Of a stretch of 64,000 bases of DNA, positions 44,991 through 53,250 are shown piece by piece. Under the pieces are notes generated by a model, which searched no databases, was not told the origin of the DNA, and worked only from the letters and a program-made list of their open reading frames with translations. The stretch covers positions 248,001 to 312,000 of the forward strand of contig NZ_KQ948656.1 in the NCBI RefSeq assembly GCF_001514145.1, written 5' to 3'. How positions within the stretch are numbered: position 1 is the first letter of the stretch; every line of letters starts with the position of its first letter. Position numbers and translations under genes: made by a program. The DNA comes from Streptomyces canus. Lineage in GTDB: Bacteria; Actinomycetota; Actinomycetes; Streptomycetales; Streptomycetaceae.

Positions 44991-45017
44991 GACCGGTTGG
45001 CCGGTGATGGTGTGACA
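44991..45017 (-). promoter_or_regulatory. Repeated TGTCACA-N16-GGTC promoter
   Basis: Minus-strand TGTCACA (45017-45011), 16 nt, GGTC (44994-44991), 112 bp upstream of the cytochrome-b pseudogene start. Confidence 0.8.
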
Positions 45018-45104
45018 CACCCGTGCCGAACCGACGTTGTGGCCAGGAGCGACTGCCCGATCACACTGACTGCCGGCTCGTACGGAGTCTCGGTTCGCGC
45101 GCGA

Positions 45105-45377
45105 TTACGCCGCCGGCTTCGCCGTGGGCCGGTCGGCACGTGCCGCATTGCGCCGCCTCATGGCCCGTCGTTCCGCTTCTGTGGTGCCGCCCCAGATTCC
45201 CTCCACCGGATCGGTGTCGAGGGCCCAGCTCAGGCACTGGTCGATCACGGGGCATCGGTGGCACACTGCCTTCGCCTCAGCGATCTGAATGAGCGTGGAG
45301 CCACTGCTCGCATAGCCGACAGGGAAAAACAGATCAGGATCAGTGCCTTGGCAGGTCGCCGATTCATGCCAGTCCAC
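45105..45377 (-). CDS. WhiB-like (Wbl) iron-sulfur transcription factor
   Basis: 90 residues with the four cysteine ligands for a [4Fe-4S] cluster: ATCQGTDPDLFF, AKAVCHRCPVIDQCLSWAL (the CxxC-x5-C set). The G(I/V)WGG turn is GIWGGTTEAERRAMRRRNAA, followed by a basic DNA-contact tail. Wbl proteins sense O2/NO or redox state and bind the principal sigma factor. GTG 45377 has AGGAGG 6 nt upstream, and DWHESATC is a typical Wbl start. A repeated-type promoter lies about 190 bp upstream. It probably passes the signal from the ECF factors to other genes. Confidence 0.94.
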   Translation of the reverse strand: MDWHESATCQGTDPDLFFPVGYASSGSTLIQIAEAKAVCHRCPVIDQCLSWALDTDPVEGIWGGTTEAERRAMRRRNAARADRPTAKPAA

Positions 45378-45564
45378 GAAGAACCTCCTGCGGTGCGAGA
45401 TGCGTAGGGTTCAACGGCTCAACTCGTCGTACGGCGGGAGCCTCTCGGACAAGGGAGCCGAACGCCTAGTCCAGTCCCGGACCGCAGTGTTCCGAGGCAC
45501 TGCGAGCACACGGAAGACGTGTCCCTCTGCGGCTGGAGACACCCGTCAGGTCTCTCACAGATGA

Positions 45565-45591
45565 GACCGAGCGGTCGGCGTATATGTGACA
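45565..45591 (-). promoter_or_regulatory. Repeated TGTCACA-N16-GGTC promoter
   Basis: Minus-strand TGTCACA (45591-45585), 16 nt, GGTC (45568-45565), facing the Wbl gene. Divergent from the copy at 45697. Confidence 0.8.
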
Positions 45592-45696
45592 CCAAGGGCT
45601 TGTCGACCACCGATTGCGAAGGCCCAGGGGCGGACTCAGTTACATACTGTAGTCAGTGTTTACCGCGAACGCTGCTTCCGCTGCCTGTTGTGCCGA

Positions 45697-45723
45697 TGTC
45701 ACAATGTCTGTGGCTGTCCGGTC
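45697..45723 (+). promoter_or_regulatory. Repeated TGTCACA-N16-GGTC promoter
   Basis: TGTCACA 45697-45703, 16 nt, GGTC 45720-45723, 123 bp upstream of the ECF41-like sigma gene at 45847. Confidence 0.8.
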
Positions 45724-45846
45724 TCTGTCGCGTACCAGGGCCTCGTCATCTGCCGCTCAACTTCCTCTGGTGCGGGCTCGTCACAACAGGTATCCGCCGA
45801 CGGGACGGTGGAGCCGCTGAAGTGGTAGGTGAGAGGAAGGATGCGC

Positions 45847-46707
45847 ATGAGGTCCGTCAGGCAGGTGGTGCCGATCGCGGAGCTGACGGAGGAACGCCAG
45901 CACCTGTTGGATGTCGCGTACTGGATGCTCGGCAACGGTCCAGGGCCTGAGAACGTCGTCGATGAGGCCTATCGGCTGTGGTACGGGTTGTCCGATCACG
46001 AGCTAGCGCGGATCGAGCAGCCGCGCGCTTGGCTCGTGAAGACCGTCGGCGGTATATGCGTGGCCAGGCTTGCCCAACCGGACCGGGAGCATTCACGTAC
46101 GGTCGGCGAGCCTGCGTCGGAGCGGTACGAGATGCTGTCACAGGAAATTCATCAGGTGATGCTGAACTCGCTGAAATCCCTGTCTCCGACCGAGCAGGCG
46201 GCGCTCGTACTGAACGACGCTTTCGGGACGGCGCAGAGTACGGTCGCCGACATCGGCAGTCAGCCGGAATGCAAGCAGCTCACCGACCATGCACACCGCA
46301 GTCTGCAGGACCGGCGCACACGGCCCACGACGCCGCAGCAGCACGACGCGGTGACCGGCGCGGTTCATGACGCCTGCGTGGCGGAGGAAGCCGGGCTATT
46401 GGCGTCCCTGCTCGTACCGGACGTGACCGTCTACTTCGACGGCGGTGGCAAGGTACGAGCCCTGGTCCGGCCCGTCCACGGCAGACAGCAGGTCGCCCGC
46501 AGCCTGCTGACGCTGCTTGCCCGGCACCCTCGCACCAGGCTGGACACCCATCCGGTCAATGGGCGTACCGGTCTTGTCGTTCGTTACGACCGCCAGGTCG
46601 CAGGGGTCATCAGCCTGGACGTCGCCGGACCCCACGTCGTTCAGATCTGGGTCACCCTGAACCCCGACAAGCTCCGTTCCTGGAACCGGTCCAGCGCCGC
46701 TCGGTAG
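45847..46707 (+). CDS. ECF41-like sigma factor with SnoaL-type C-terminal domain
   Basis: 286 residues, a close paralogue of the gene at 27281 over its full length. Region 2 is divergent (LLDVAYWMLGNGPGPENVVD, PRAWLVKTVGGICVARL). Region 4: LNSLKSLSPTEQAALVLNDA and STVADIGSQPECKQLTDHA, which is poorly conserved for DNA recognition. The SnoaL domain has VYFDGGGKVRALVRPVHG and TLNPDKLRSWNR. ATGs at 45841 and 45847 are in frame; GAGAGGAAGG sits directly before the first, so 45847 has better spacing. The weak region 4 may mean altered specificity or a regulatory role. Confidence 0.85.
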   Translation: MRSVRQVVPIAELTEERQHLLDVAYWMLGNGPGPENVVDEAYRLWYGLSDHELARIEQPRAWLVKTVGGICVARLAQPDREHSRTVGEPASERYEMLSQEIHQVMLNSLKSLSPTEQAALVLNDAFGTAQSTVADIGSQPECKQLTDHAHRSLQDRRTRPTTPQQHDAVTGAVHDACVAEEAGLLASLLVPDVTVYFDGGGKVRALVRPVHGRQQVARSLLTLLARHPRTRLDTHPVNGRTGLVVRYDRQVAGVISLDVAGPHVVQIWVTLNPDKLRSWNRSSAAR

Positions 46708-46981
46708 TGCCGCACGGCCCTGGGAGCGGGCATCGTCTTGGGCATCCGGCAGTCACCGACTGCCACTATCTCCTCGCACGGGTCAGTGCGGGTGGCGCCC
46801 GTCTCCATACCGGAAGGGACATGCAAGCGGGCGGTCCACATCGGACGGCGCCTGGTCCGACCACGGTTGTGCGCAATCCGCCTATGATGTTCCGGGGCAC
46901 CCGTCTCATTGTATGGGGCGAGCGAGCGGCACCAGAGGTGTACCCGACGAGCACGCAAAAGTATTGAGGACAAGAGGACAC

Positions 46982-47617
46982 ATGGTCTCCGTAAGCCACA
47001 CGGCGCACAATATCGAGATCACCGCCGAGAGCCTTCAAGAGGATCTGGCCCGCCTGGAGATTCAGAAGCAGGCGCTGGAGAGGGAGCTCGCCGCGGTCGT
47101 CGCTCATCTCGGCTCCGTACAGCGGGCCCTCACTGCCCTCGAAGCCCTCATGCACGGAGGTGCCAAGCCTCAGGCAACCGACGCGGCGGCCACGGTGTCC
47201 ACGAAACGGCGTCGCCCCTCAGCACCCGTGCCCCCGCAGGAGGGCACCCCCTCCTCGGAATCTGCGGACGACGCCACCATCACACGAGGTGTCCAGAAAC
47301 AGCAGCCGGCGGTGAGCCGGCGGGATCCGCGGGACTCCGCCTCCCCGGCCGTGGCCAACGCGGTCAGCCGTACCCCCAGGCCTCACACTAACGATGACGG
47401 TGACGATGACAAGAAGTACGGCAAACTCACCGAACAGATTTTGGAGTATTTCGAGGGAGCCGGCGACGCCGACGTGCGGGCCCGGGATGTCGCGGCGGCT
47501 CTCGGCCGCGACAAGGACAGCGGTAGCATCAACGCGGTGCGCAGCACCCTGGACCGGCTGGTAGGCACTTGTCGTATCCGGCGGACAGGGCGCGGCCTCT
47601 ACGCCAAGCAGGCCTGA
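46982..47617 (+). CDS. Coiled-coil protein with C-terminal winged-helix-like domain
   Basis: 211 residues. Residues about 10-65 form a coiled coil (ITAESLQEDLARLEIQKQAL, ERELAAVVAHLGSVQRALTA). A charged, low-complexity linker follows (with TNDDGDDDKKYG). The last 65 residues, GKLTEQILEYFEGAGDADVR, DVAAALGRDKDSGSINAVRS and LDRLVGTCRIRRTGRGLYAK, look like a winged helix with a recognition helix and a C-terminal wing. I infer a DNA-binding, oligomerising protein. ATG 46982 follows AGAGGA. No family name is certain. It has no repeated promoter. Confidence 0.75.
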   Translation: MVSVSHTAHNIEITAESLQEDLARLEIQKQALERELAAVVAHLGSVQRALTALEALMHGGAKPQATDAAATVSTKRRRPSAPVPPQEGTPSSESADDATITRGVQKQQPAVSRRDPRDSASPAVANAVSRTPRPHTNDDGDDDKKYGKLTEQILEYFEGAGDADVRARDVAAALGRDKDSGSINAVRSTLDRLVGTCRIRRTGRGLYAKQA

Positions 47618-47916
47618 GACCGTCGGCGACCAAGCCTTGCTGCTCACCTGGTCAGTGTGACTCCGGGCACCGGCCACGGGGGGAGGACGGCACCCGGAGC
47701 ACTGCACCAGGTCGGCTCTGAGACCTCGGTGCCAACGTGCGACATCTTCACGATGACCGTGTCGAACATGACGTCGCGAACGTTGTGATCAGTATACCCA
47801 CTAACGAGCGTGGTCGGCACTGCCGGCAGTCGGCGTGACCTGGCGGGCGGGGCACACTGCACACCGGTCTGACGAAAACACTCTTGAGATGTTGTTGACT
47901 GCACTGTCGGCCTCCC
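47618..47916. other. Intergenic, no gene seen
   Basis: About 300 bases. Short frames on the minus strand look non-coding, and I see no promoter of the repeated type or clear stem-loop. Confidence 0.4.
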
Positions 47917-49208
47917 TCACGGGGCGGCGGCCTCGGGCTGCTCCCTCCGGCGTGGTTTGCCCCGAGCCACGAAGGCCTCCCCGGGATGCTGCGCCGAGGC
48001 CGGGGAGACTATGTCACGCCCGTGGAGCGCGGCGGTCGGCCAGACAGCCAGCACGCAGATCTTGCGCTCCCATGACGATACGGCGAGCACGTGATAGCCA
48101 CGGTGCATGAGTTATGCCGGGAAGCCCTTGATGACCAGACGCCGGTTCTGGAAGACCCCGCGGCCCAATCCCAAGGTCGCTACCACTCCGAGGCTCTGGT
48201 GGACGTAGTTCTTGATGGGCTTCCCCGCAGCGTAGCCAGAATGTTCTTCGCCAGGCGCTTTCCTTGTCTTACCGCGTGCTGGGCGTTCGGGACGGTGTAC
48301 GCTCCCGGTCGTCCTGCCGCCAGGTCGGGGACAGCCGCGTGGTCGCCCGCAGCCCACACCTCTGACACTATGTGCGTCTCTGTGCCCACGCAAAGGTCGG
48401 GCCGAACGAGGAGGAGACCCCGGTCGTCGACGGGAAGGTCCGTGTGATTGTGTACGGTCGGGTTCGACGAGTTGCCGGCAGCCCACACGATGAGCCCCGA
48501 ATCGAACTCCGCGCCACTCGACAGCACGACGTGGCCGTCCTCGGCGGAGACAAGCTGGGAGTTCAGGTGAACCGACGCGCCTCGCTCCTCCAGGGACCGG
48601 ACCACCCAGGCGCCGGGCCGGTCACTGGCCTCGGGAAGAACGCGACTGCGCGCCTCGACCAGATGAAAGGACAGCGCAACTCTCCGAAGCCCTCCACACG
48701 GGAAAAGCCGCCCCCGCCGAACGTGACGGTGAGGAGTTTGCGACGTTCGAAACCGCAAGGCAGCGTTGCTGCGCGGTCGAACGAGGTCAGTAGCCGGTCA
48801 CGGATGGCGACGGCTTCCTCGACATGCTTCGGGCCGAACGCCTGGTTGCTCAGTCCAGGTATGGAAACGTTCAGGTGACCGCTCCCGCGGTGACGACGAG
48901 GATGTCGTACGTCAACTGGTAGTCCGCTCCACTCGCCGGCCGAACGGTGACCGTGCGCTCACTAGTGCGGATTTCTGTCACCGCACCGGCTACCAGTCGC
49001 GTGCGGTGCAGGTGCCGCCGCAGTGACACCGCCGCGTGGCGGGCCTCGATCACGCCCGCCACGACCTCCGGCAGAAAGGGTTGGTTCGTCATGTACGGAC
49101 GCGGGTCCACGACCGTGACGCGAGCCTCGCCCCGACGTAGCTTCTTTTCCAGGCCCCGGCGGTGTAGAAGCCCGCGTAACCGCCGCCGATGATCAAGATC
49201 TCACGCAC
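47917..49208 (-). pseudogene. Type II NADH dehydrogenase (NDH-2), multiply frameshifted
   Basis: Start GTG 49208: REILIIGGGYAGFYTAGAW (FAD Rossmann motif), then a shift to LEKKLRRGEARVTVVDPRPYM, another around 48885, then PGLSNQAFGPKHVEEAVAIR and a degraded NAD-binding region near 48690-48730 (TVTFGGGGFSRVEGFGEL). The sense resumes in LEERGASVHLNSQLVSAEDG and VWAAGDHAAVPDLAAG, shifts again to NYVHQSLGVVATLGLGRGVF, QNRRLVIKGFPA, and ends in HRGYHVLAVSSWERKICVLA, stop 47917. All parts are in the correct order for a complete NDH-2, but at least four shifts and some deletion disable it. The repeated promoter upstream is intact. Confidence 0.85.
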
Positions 49209-49242
49209 GGTGTCCCCTGTTTCTCTCGGTTTCACCCATGAA

Positions 49243-49269
49243 GACAAGCCGATACTTCTCGTTGTGACA
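49243..49269 (-). promoter_or_regulatory. Repeated TGTCACA-N16-TGTC promoter
   Basis: Minus-strand TGTCACA (49269-49263), 16 nt, TGTC (49246-49243), 34 bp upstream of the NDH-2 pseudogene start. Confidence 0.78.
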
Positions 49270-49526
49270 CGTCATCGGCTGGCCCAGTGGCGTGCGGGCC
49301 CCAACTGCGGGCTCGGAGCTCGGTACCACGAGCGTGGCGGGTCCCACCCTCTTCCGATAGTCAGATGACTGATGTCTCAGAGCTTGACCGACCCGAGACT
49401 TGCAGTAGCCCGACCGACCCAGTGCAGAGGTGCGACGGCTCCGATCCATTCGGCGCACACTTCACCGCGCTGCGCGGGTGTGCTGAGCACCCGTCGGTCC
49501 GGGAAGAACAGGAAGGGATAACACTG

Positions 49527-50033
49527 ATGACCGGGAACGCCTTCGACACCGACGACGATCGCGGGTGTGCTGACGCGGAAAACCACCGCCATGAAGGTGT
49601 CCACGCGGAACGTACGGGAATTGGATGCGAGACGGTGACGTGCCGCACACTCGTACGACTGGTTCAAGGTCAAGAGTATCCGCAGGCGACAACAGATCTC
49701 CGGTATGACAGCGCCGAACCTTTCTCAGTGGGCCTGGAGTTCAATGTGGGCACCGATAAGTCCGTCGAGTGGACATTCGCCCGCGAACTCCTGGTGTCCG
49801 GTCTGCGGCGGCTCAGTGGTCTCGGCGACGTGCAGATCTGGCCCTCCAGGATCCGAGGTGCGGAGCTCGTATTCATTTCTCTGCACTCGGGTGACTCAAC
49901 AGACCTGGTCGCCGCGCCGACGATAGTGATCAGGGCATTCCTTGAACGCACCCTAGCGGTTGTACCTCTGGGAGAAGAGACGCGCTATCTGGACATTCAA
50001 AGCGCCACCGCCCAACTCCTGAACGAGACATGA
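49527..50033 (+). CDS. SsgA-like (SALP) sporulation/cell-division regulator
   Basis: 168 residues. The SsgA/SsgB fold is visible after a variable N-terminal extension: ATTDLRYDSAEPFSVGLEFN, then VEWTFARELLVSGLRRLSGL, GDVQIWPSR and IVIRAFLERTLAVVPLGEE. SALPs occur in sporulating actinomycetes and control septum placement and peptidoglycan events. The extension (TDDDRGCADAENHRHEG) is unusual and contains cysteines. ATG 49527 follows GGAAGGG at a long spacing. No cell-division genes are adjacent, so it is likely a strain-specific paralogue. Confidence 0.87.
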   Translation: MTGNAFDTDDDRGCADAENHRHEGVHAERTGIGCETVTCRTLVRLVQGQEYPQATTDLRYDSAEPFSVGLEFNVGTDKSVEWTFARELLVSGLRRLSGLGDVQIWPSRIRGAELVFISLHSGDSTDLVAAPTIVIRAFLERTLAVVPLGEETRYLDIQSATAQLLNET

Positions 50034-50059
50034 AGAGTCTGAGCGGAACAGATGCCTGC

Positions 50060-50086
50060 CCCGAGTGCCCGGCCAGCTCGGGTTTT
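50060..50086 (+). terminator. Stem-loop with T-run after the SsgA-like gene
   Basis: CCCGAG (50060-50065) and CTCGGG (50077-50082) flank an 11-nt loop, followed by TTTT. A second inverted repeat, CCGGCCGGT/ACCGGCCGG, lies at 50131-50152. Confidence 0.6.
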
Positions 50087-50250
50087 CACTACTGAGCCAG
50101 GCTTACCGCCCACCCACACTCATCCCGGTACCGGCCGGTGACGACCGGCCGGCGCGGGTGTCGACAGCGCCCGCACATCCCGCCGGTTCCGTCTTTCACC
50201 GACAGGACGCGGCCGCTTGCGAGGGAGATCCCCCCGCTACCGGGGACCTG

Positions 50251-50277
50251 TGTCACACCCGCACGGTGAGCGCTGTC
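50251..50277 (+). promoter_or_regulatory. Repeated TGTCACA-N16-TGTC promoter
   Basis: TGTCACA 50251-50257, 16 nt, TGTC 50274-50277, 82 bp upstream of the OsmC-family gene at 50360. Confidence 0.78.
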
Positions 50278-50359
50278 TTACTGGTAGCGCCGAGGGTCGT
50301 GCCCGTGCCCAGGGGCGCGGAGGTTGCAGATTGTTTGTCCTCCCCAGAGAGGTTGACTC

Positions 50360-50776
50360 ATGTCTACGCGCACCGTTTCTGTCAGCGAGGGCAGACGCCT
50401 TGCCCGCACCGTTGTGATCGGCACCCACCTTCTGAGATCCGATGAACCGGAGCCCGTCAGTTCCGACACCGGTCCCACCCCAGGAGAGCTGCTCCTGGCG
50501 GCGCTTGGGTCTTGTACCTCAATGGCGGTACGCGCCTATGCCGACCGGCACAGCTGGCCCTTGCATCAGGTCGACGTAGACCTCAGGTTCGGTTCGGACT
50601 CAGAGATCATCAAGGAGATCCACCTCTCCGGCGAACTTGAACCTTCCCAGTCAGAACGGCTACTGGCAGTGGCTGGCCGCTGCCCGGTGCACCGACTGCT
50701 GACAAATAGTGTCTCGGTGGTGACCCTCTCCACGGTGTGGCAGGGGTCAACCGGTCAGCCCGGACTGCCCGAGTAG
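50360..50776 (+). CDS. OsmC-family protein (YhfA-like branch)
   Basis: 138 residues. TGPTPGELLLAALGSCTSMA holds the first redox Cys and AVAGRCPVHRLLTNSV the second, as in OsmC proteins. The N-terminus (RTVVIGTHLLRSDEPEPVSS) is shorter than in Ohr. Likely thiol-dependent reduction of organic peroxides, or a related detoxifying role, in the cytoplasm. ATG 50360 is preceded by CAGAGAGG. It is monocistronic behind a repeated-type promoter, parallel to the Ohr-like gene at 42682. Confidence 0.9.
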   Translation: MSTRTVSVSEGRRLARTVVIGTHLLRSDEPEPVSSDTGPTPGELLLAALGSCTSMAVRAYADRHSWPLHQVDVDLRFGSDSEIIKEIHLSGELEPSQSERLLAVAGRCPVHRLLTNSVSVVTLSTVWQGSTGQPGLPE

Positions 50777-50910
50777 GGGAATTTGGGCGCCCCTGCGGCA
50801 GCAACAACCGGAGCCGATCCCGGCTGGTGGAGTTCAACACATGGCCGTTGAGCATGCGTTGTCAGATTTCCCCTTGCTTGGCCTTTGGTACTCGGGCTGC
50901 AGCGGTGACA

Positions 50911-51155
50911 TTACCTTGGGTCTGGAGAGGGTTTCGCTTGGAGACTCTTGATCAAACCGGTCGACTGGCCTACCTCGATGAGGTATCCGTCGGGGTCGCG
51001 CAGATAGCAGCGCAGCTCGGAGACGCGGTCGACCGGCTCGGTGAGGAAGTGGACTCCGTTAGCCACGGCATGTGCGTAAAAGGCGGCCATATCGGCTACA
51101 CGCACGTTGAGGAAGCAGGATGCCCGGTCGCCGTTCTGGGGCGCTTCCAATGTGA
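50911..51155 (-). pseudogene. C-terminal remnant of a VOC-family protein
   Basis: The frame reads GDRASCFLNVRVADMAAFYA, HAVANGVHFLTEPVDRVSEL and YLRDPDGYLIEVGQ, which is the second half of a glyoxalase-like VOC domain. The first half is missing and the upstream side joins transposase sequence, so the gene was truncated by or during an insertion. Confidence 0.7.
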
Positions 51156-51495
51156 CCAGCTCATTGCGTGGATGCGAAGCGACGGGCAGGGTCGGTGCGC
51201 GAGGCCGGCTGCCAGCAGCCGGCGGACTTCCGCCGCGGTGAGTGCAACCAGGGTGGAACCGTTTCTGCAGTCCCCTTTGCCGCCGCCTGCGCCGCCGTGA
51301 CCGCGAGAAGGGCGTGTGCAGGCATGGCCAGGGTGATGTGCCGTGTCCAGCCGACGTAACGGCGGACCTCGTAATGATCCAGGCCGCACTCGTTCTTCGC
51401 GGCCTGAAAGCACTCCTCGATCGCCCACCGGCGCCCGGCAACGCTCACGGGCCGGTCGACGCCGGTGCCCACCGGGGCATAACCAAGGTAGTAGA
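51155..51495 (-). mobile_element. C-terminal fragment of an IS701-like transposase
   Basis: Two frames encode [40 protein letters not shown] and [51 protein letters not shown] is characteristic of IS701/IS4-type DDE transposases common in Streptomyces, and contains the catalytic Glu. Only the C-terminal third is left and it is frameshifted. It is fused at its 5' side to aceE sequence ([12 protein letters not shown]) and at its 3' side to a VOC remnant. Confidence 0.8.
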
Positions 51496-52331
51496 AGACG
51501 TCCTCGGGCCTGTCACCGTACATGCGGCGCAGCCCCTCCCGCACGATCACTGCGATCTCGTACGTGAACGCCGGATCGTAGGACACGGCGGCGGGATTCG
51601 TGGAGGCCAGCAAGTGGGAGTGCCCGTCGGCGTGTTGGAGCCCCTCCCACCGGGGCAGGGCCGCCCAGCGCCGCCCGCCGCTCACGCAGGTACCGCACCT
51701 CCTCCGAGTTCTCGCCCGGGTGCCAGTACGGCACCAGATCACCGCTCAACGCGCTGTCGGGGATGGGGAGTTCGAGCAGGTCACGCATCTCACGGAACTG
51801 CGCCATGGTCAGCTTCTTCATCTGGTGGTTGGCGTTGCGCGACTCGAAGGCCGAGCCGAGCGTGTGCCCCTTCACCGTCTGCGCCAGGACGACAGATGCC
51901 GGGCGAGGCATGCCCCTGGAAGTACAGCTGGTCGCCCGAGCCGGCCCCATCCTTGCCCTGGAAGAAGTGGTGGAACCCGATCTCGTACAGCCAGGCGGCC
52001 GAAGCGTAGGTGGAGATGTGGCCGCCGAGCCCGAAGCGGGAGCCGCGGGTCACCATCGCCGCCGCGTTCCATCGGTTCAGGCCGGTGATCCTGGACTCCA
52101 TGGCGACGTCACCGGGAAAGGCCGGCTGCGCCGACGCCGATATCGTGTTGATGTAGTCGGAGGTCAGGAGCCGGGCAGGGACACACCTGACCGGGCCGCG
52201 AACTCGTGCACCCGTCGTAGCAGGTACACGGCCCGCTCCGGCCCGGCGTTGCGCACGACCGCGTCGAGCGACGCCTGCCATTCGGCAGTCTCTTCAGTGT
52301 CCCGGTCGGGTAGTTGGTCGAGCTCACTCAT
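51495..52331 (-). pseudogene. Second aceE copy, with deletions and frameshifts
   Basis: From ATG 52331: [20 protein letters not shown], a one-base shift near 52170, then [20 protein letters not shown] through [20 protein letters not shown] and [11 protein letters not shown] deletion then joins it to [20 protein letters not shown] and [20 protein letters not shown]. Another deletion joins it to [20 protein letters not shown] and [20 protein letters not shown], and then to transposase sequence. Roughly 300 of 895 codons remain, in the same order as the intact gene at 22850. It clearly derives from an AceE gene; no activity is possible. Confidence 0.87.
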
Positions 52332-52382
52332 GGCTGTTTCCTGTCAGGGCGTGGCGCCGGGAGACGGTGCGTGCCGACGACG

Positions 52383-53123
52383 TCATCGCCGCGCGATCCA
52401 CTCGGAGAAGGTTTCGTGCCCCAGCTGGGCGCCCGCCCCGGGCAGCAGCGCCCGCTGCCCGAGCACCGCCCCGAAGAACGGCGTGTGGGCGTCGGGGACC
52501 ACGTCCCGCAGGTAGCCGCGCGCTGCCAGCAGCTTCGCGGTGAGGTCGTCGAGGCGGTGCTCCTCCGGACCGGCGACCTCCAGAACTCCGAACAGCGGTA
52601 TTCCGACAGCGACATGGGCGACCGCGGCGGCGACGTCGTCCGTCGACACGGGACGGATCAGGACCGGCGCGACATGGACGACGTCTCCGTACGTCGCCGC
52701 GCGCGACATGTATTCCACCGACTCGAAGAACGGCGTGGCACGCACGATGGAGCAGGGCATGGGCGAGCGCCGCACCTGCTCCTCCTGCAGCGCCTTCGCA
52801 CGGAAGTAGCCCGCCTGCAGATGGTCGGCCCCCACGATGGACAGGGTCACGTGATGTACGGCGCCCGCCTTCGCCGCGGCCTCCAGCAGGTTGCGGGTCG
52901 CCGTGCCGAAGAACTCCAGGCTCTCCAGTTCCCCGCGGGAGGGCGTGTCGGTGACGTCCACCACCACATCGGCACCGCGCATGGCCTCGTCGAGGCCCTT
53001 CCCGGTCGTGACGTCGACGCCCTCACCGCGTGACAGGCGCACGACCTCCACACCGTGGTCCCGAAGCCTGGCGACCGTCCTGGAACCGATCAGACCGGTG
53101 GCTCCCGCTACAACGACCCGCAT
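52383..53123 (-). CDS. NmrA-type atypical SDR (NAD(P)-binding)
   Basis: 246 residues and intact; it serves as the reference for the SDR remnants in this window. VVVAGATGLIGSRTVARLRD is the glycine-rich cofactor motif. Beyond it are TRNLLEAAAKAGAVHHVTLS, QEEQVRRSPMPCSIVRATPF and the C-terminal segment TPFFGAVLGQRALLPGAGAQ. There is no YxxxK catalytic pair, as is usual in the NmrA/HSCARG-like group, which includes NAD(P)H sensors and quinone reductases. ATG 53123 follows AAGGAG. It diverges from the cupin at 53343; each has its own repeated-type promoter in the shared 219-bp gap. Confidence 0.9.
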   Translation of the reverse strand: MRVVVAGATGLIGSRTVARLRDHGVEVVRLSRGEGVDVTTGKGLDEAMRGADVVVDVTDTPSRGELESLEFFGTATRNLLEAAAKAGAVHHVTLSIVGADHLQAGYFRAKALQEEQVRRSPMPCSIVRATPFFESVEYMSRAATYGDVVHVAPVLIRPVSTDDVAAAVAHVAVGIPLFGVLEVAGPEEHRLDDLTAKLLAARGYLRDVVPDAHTPFFGAVLGQRALLPGAGAQLGHETFSEWIARR

Positions 53124-53207
53124 TCAGGACTCCTTCCCGTCGAGGGGTCGGTGACCCCGCTGATGGTTCGTGAGGTGGCGGTGATGTCGGTCCCTCACAC
53201 CACCTAG

Positions 53208-53234
53208 GACAGGACTCATACCAATGTTGTGACA
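53208..53234 (-). promoter_or_regulatory. Repeated TGTCACA-N16-TGTC promoter
   Basis: Minus-strand TGTCACA (53234-53228), 16 nt, TGTC (53211-53208), 84 bp upstream of the SDR start. Confidence 0.8.
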
Positions 53235-53250
53235 CTGGTGTGGTCGCGTG

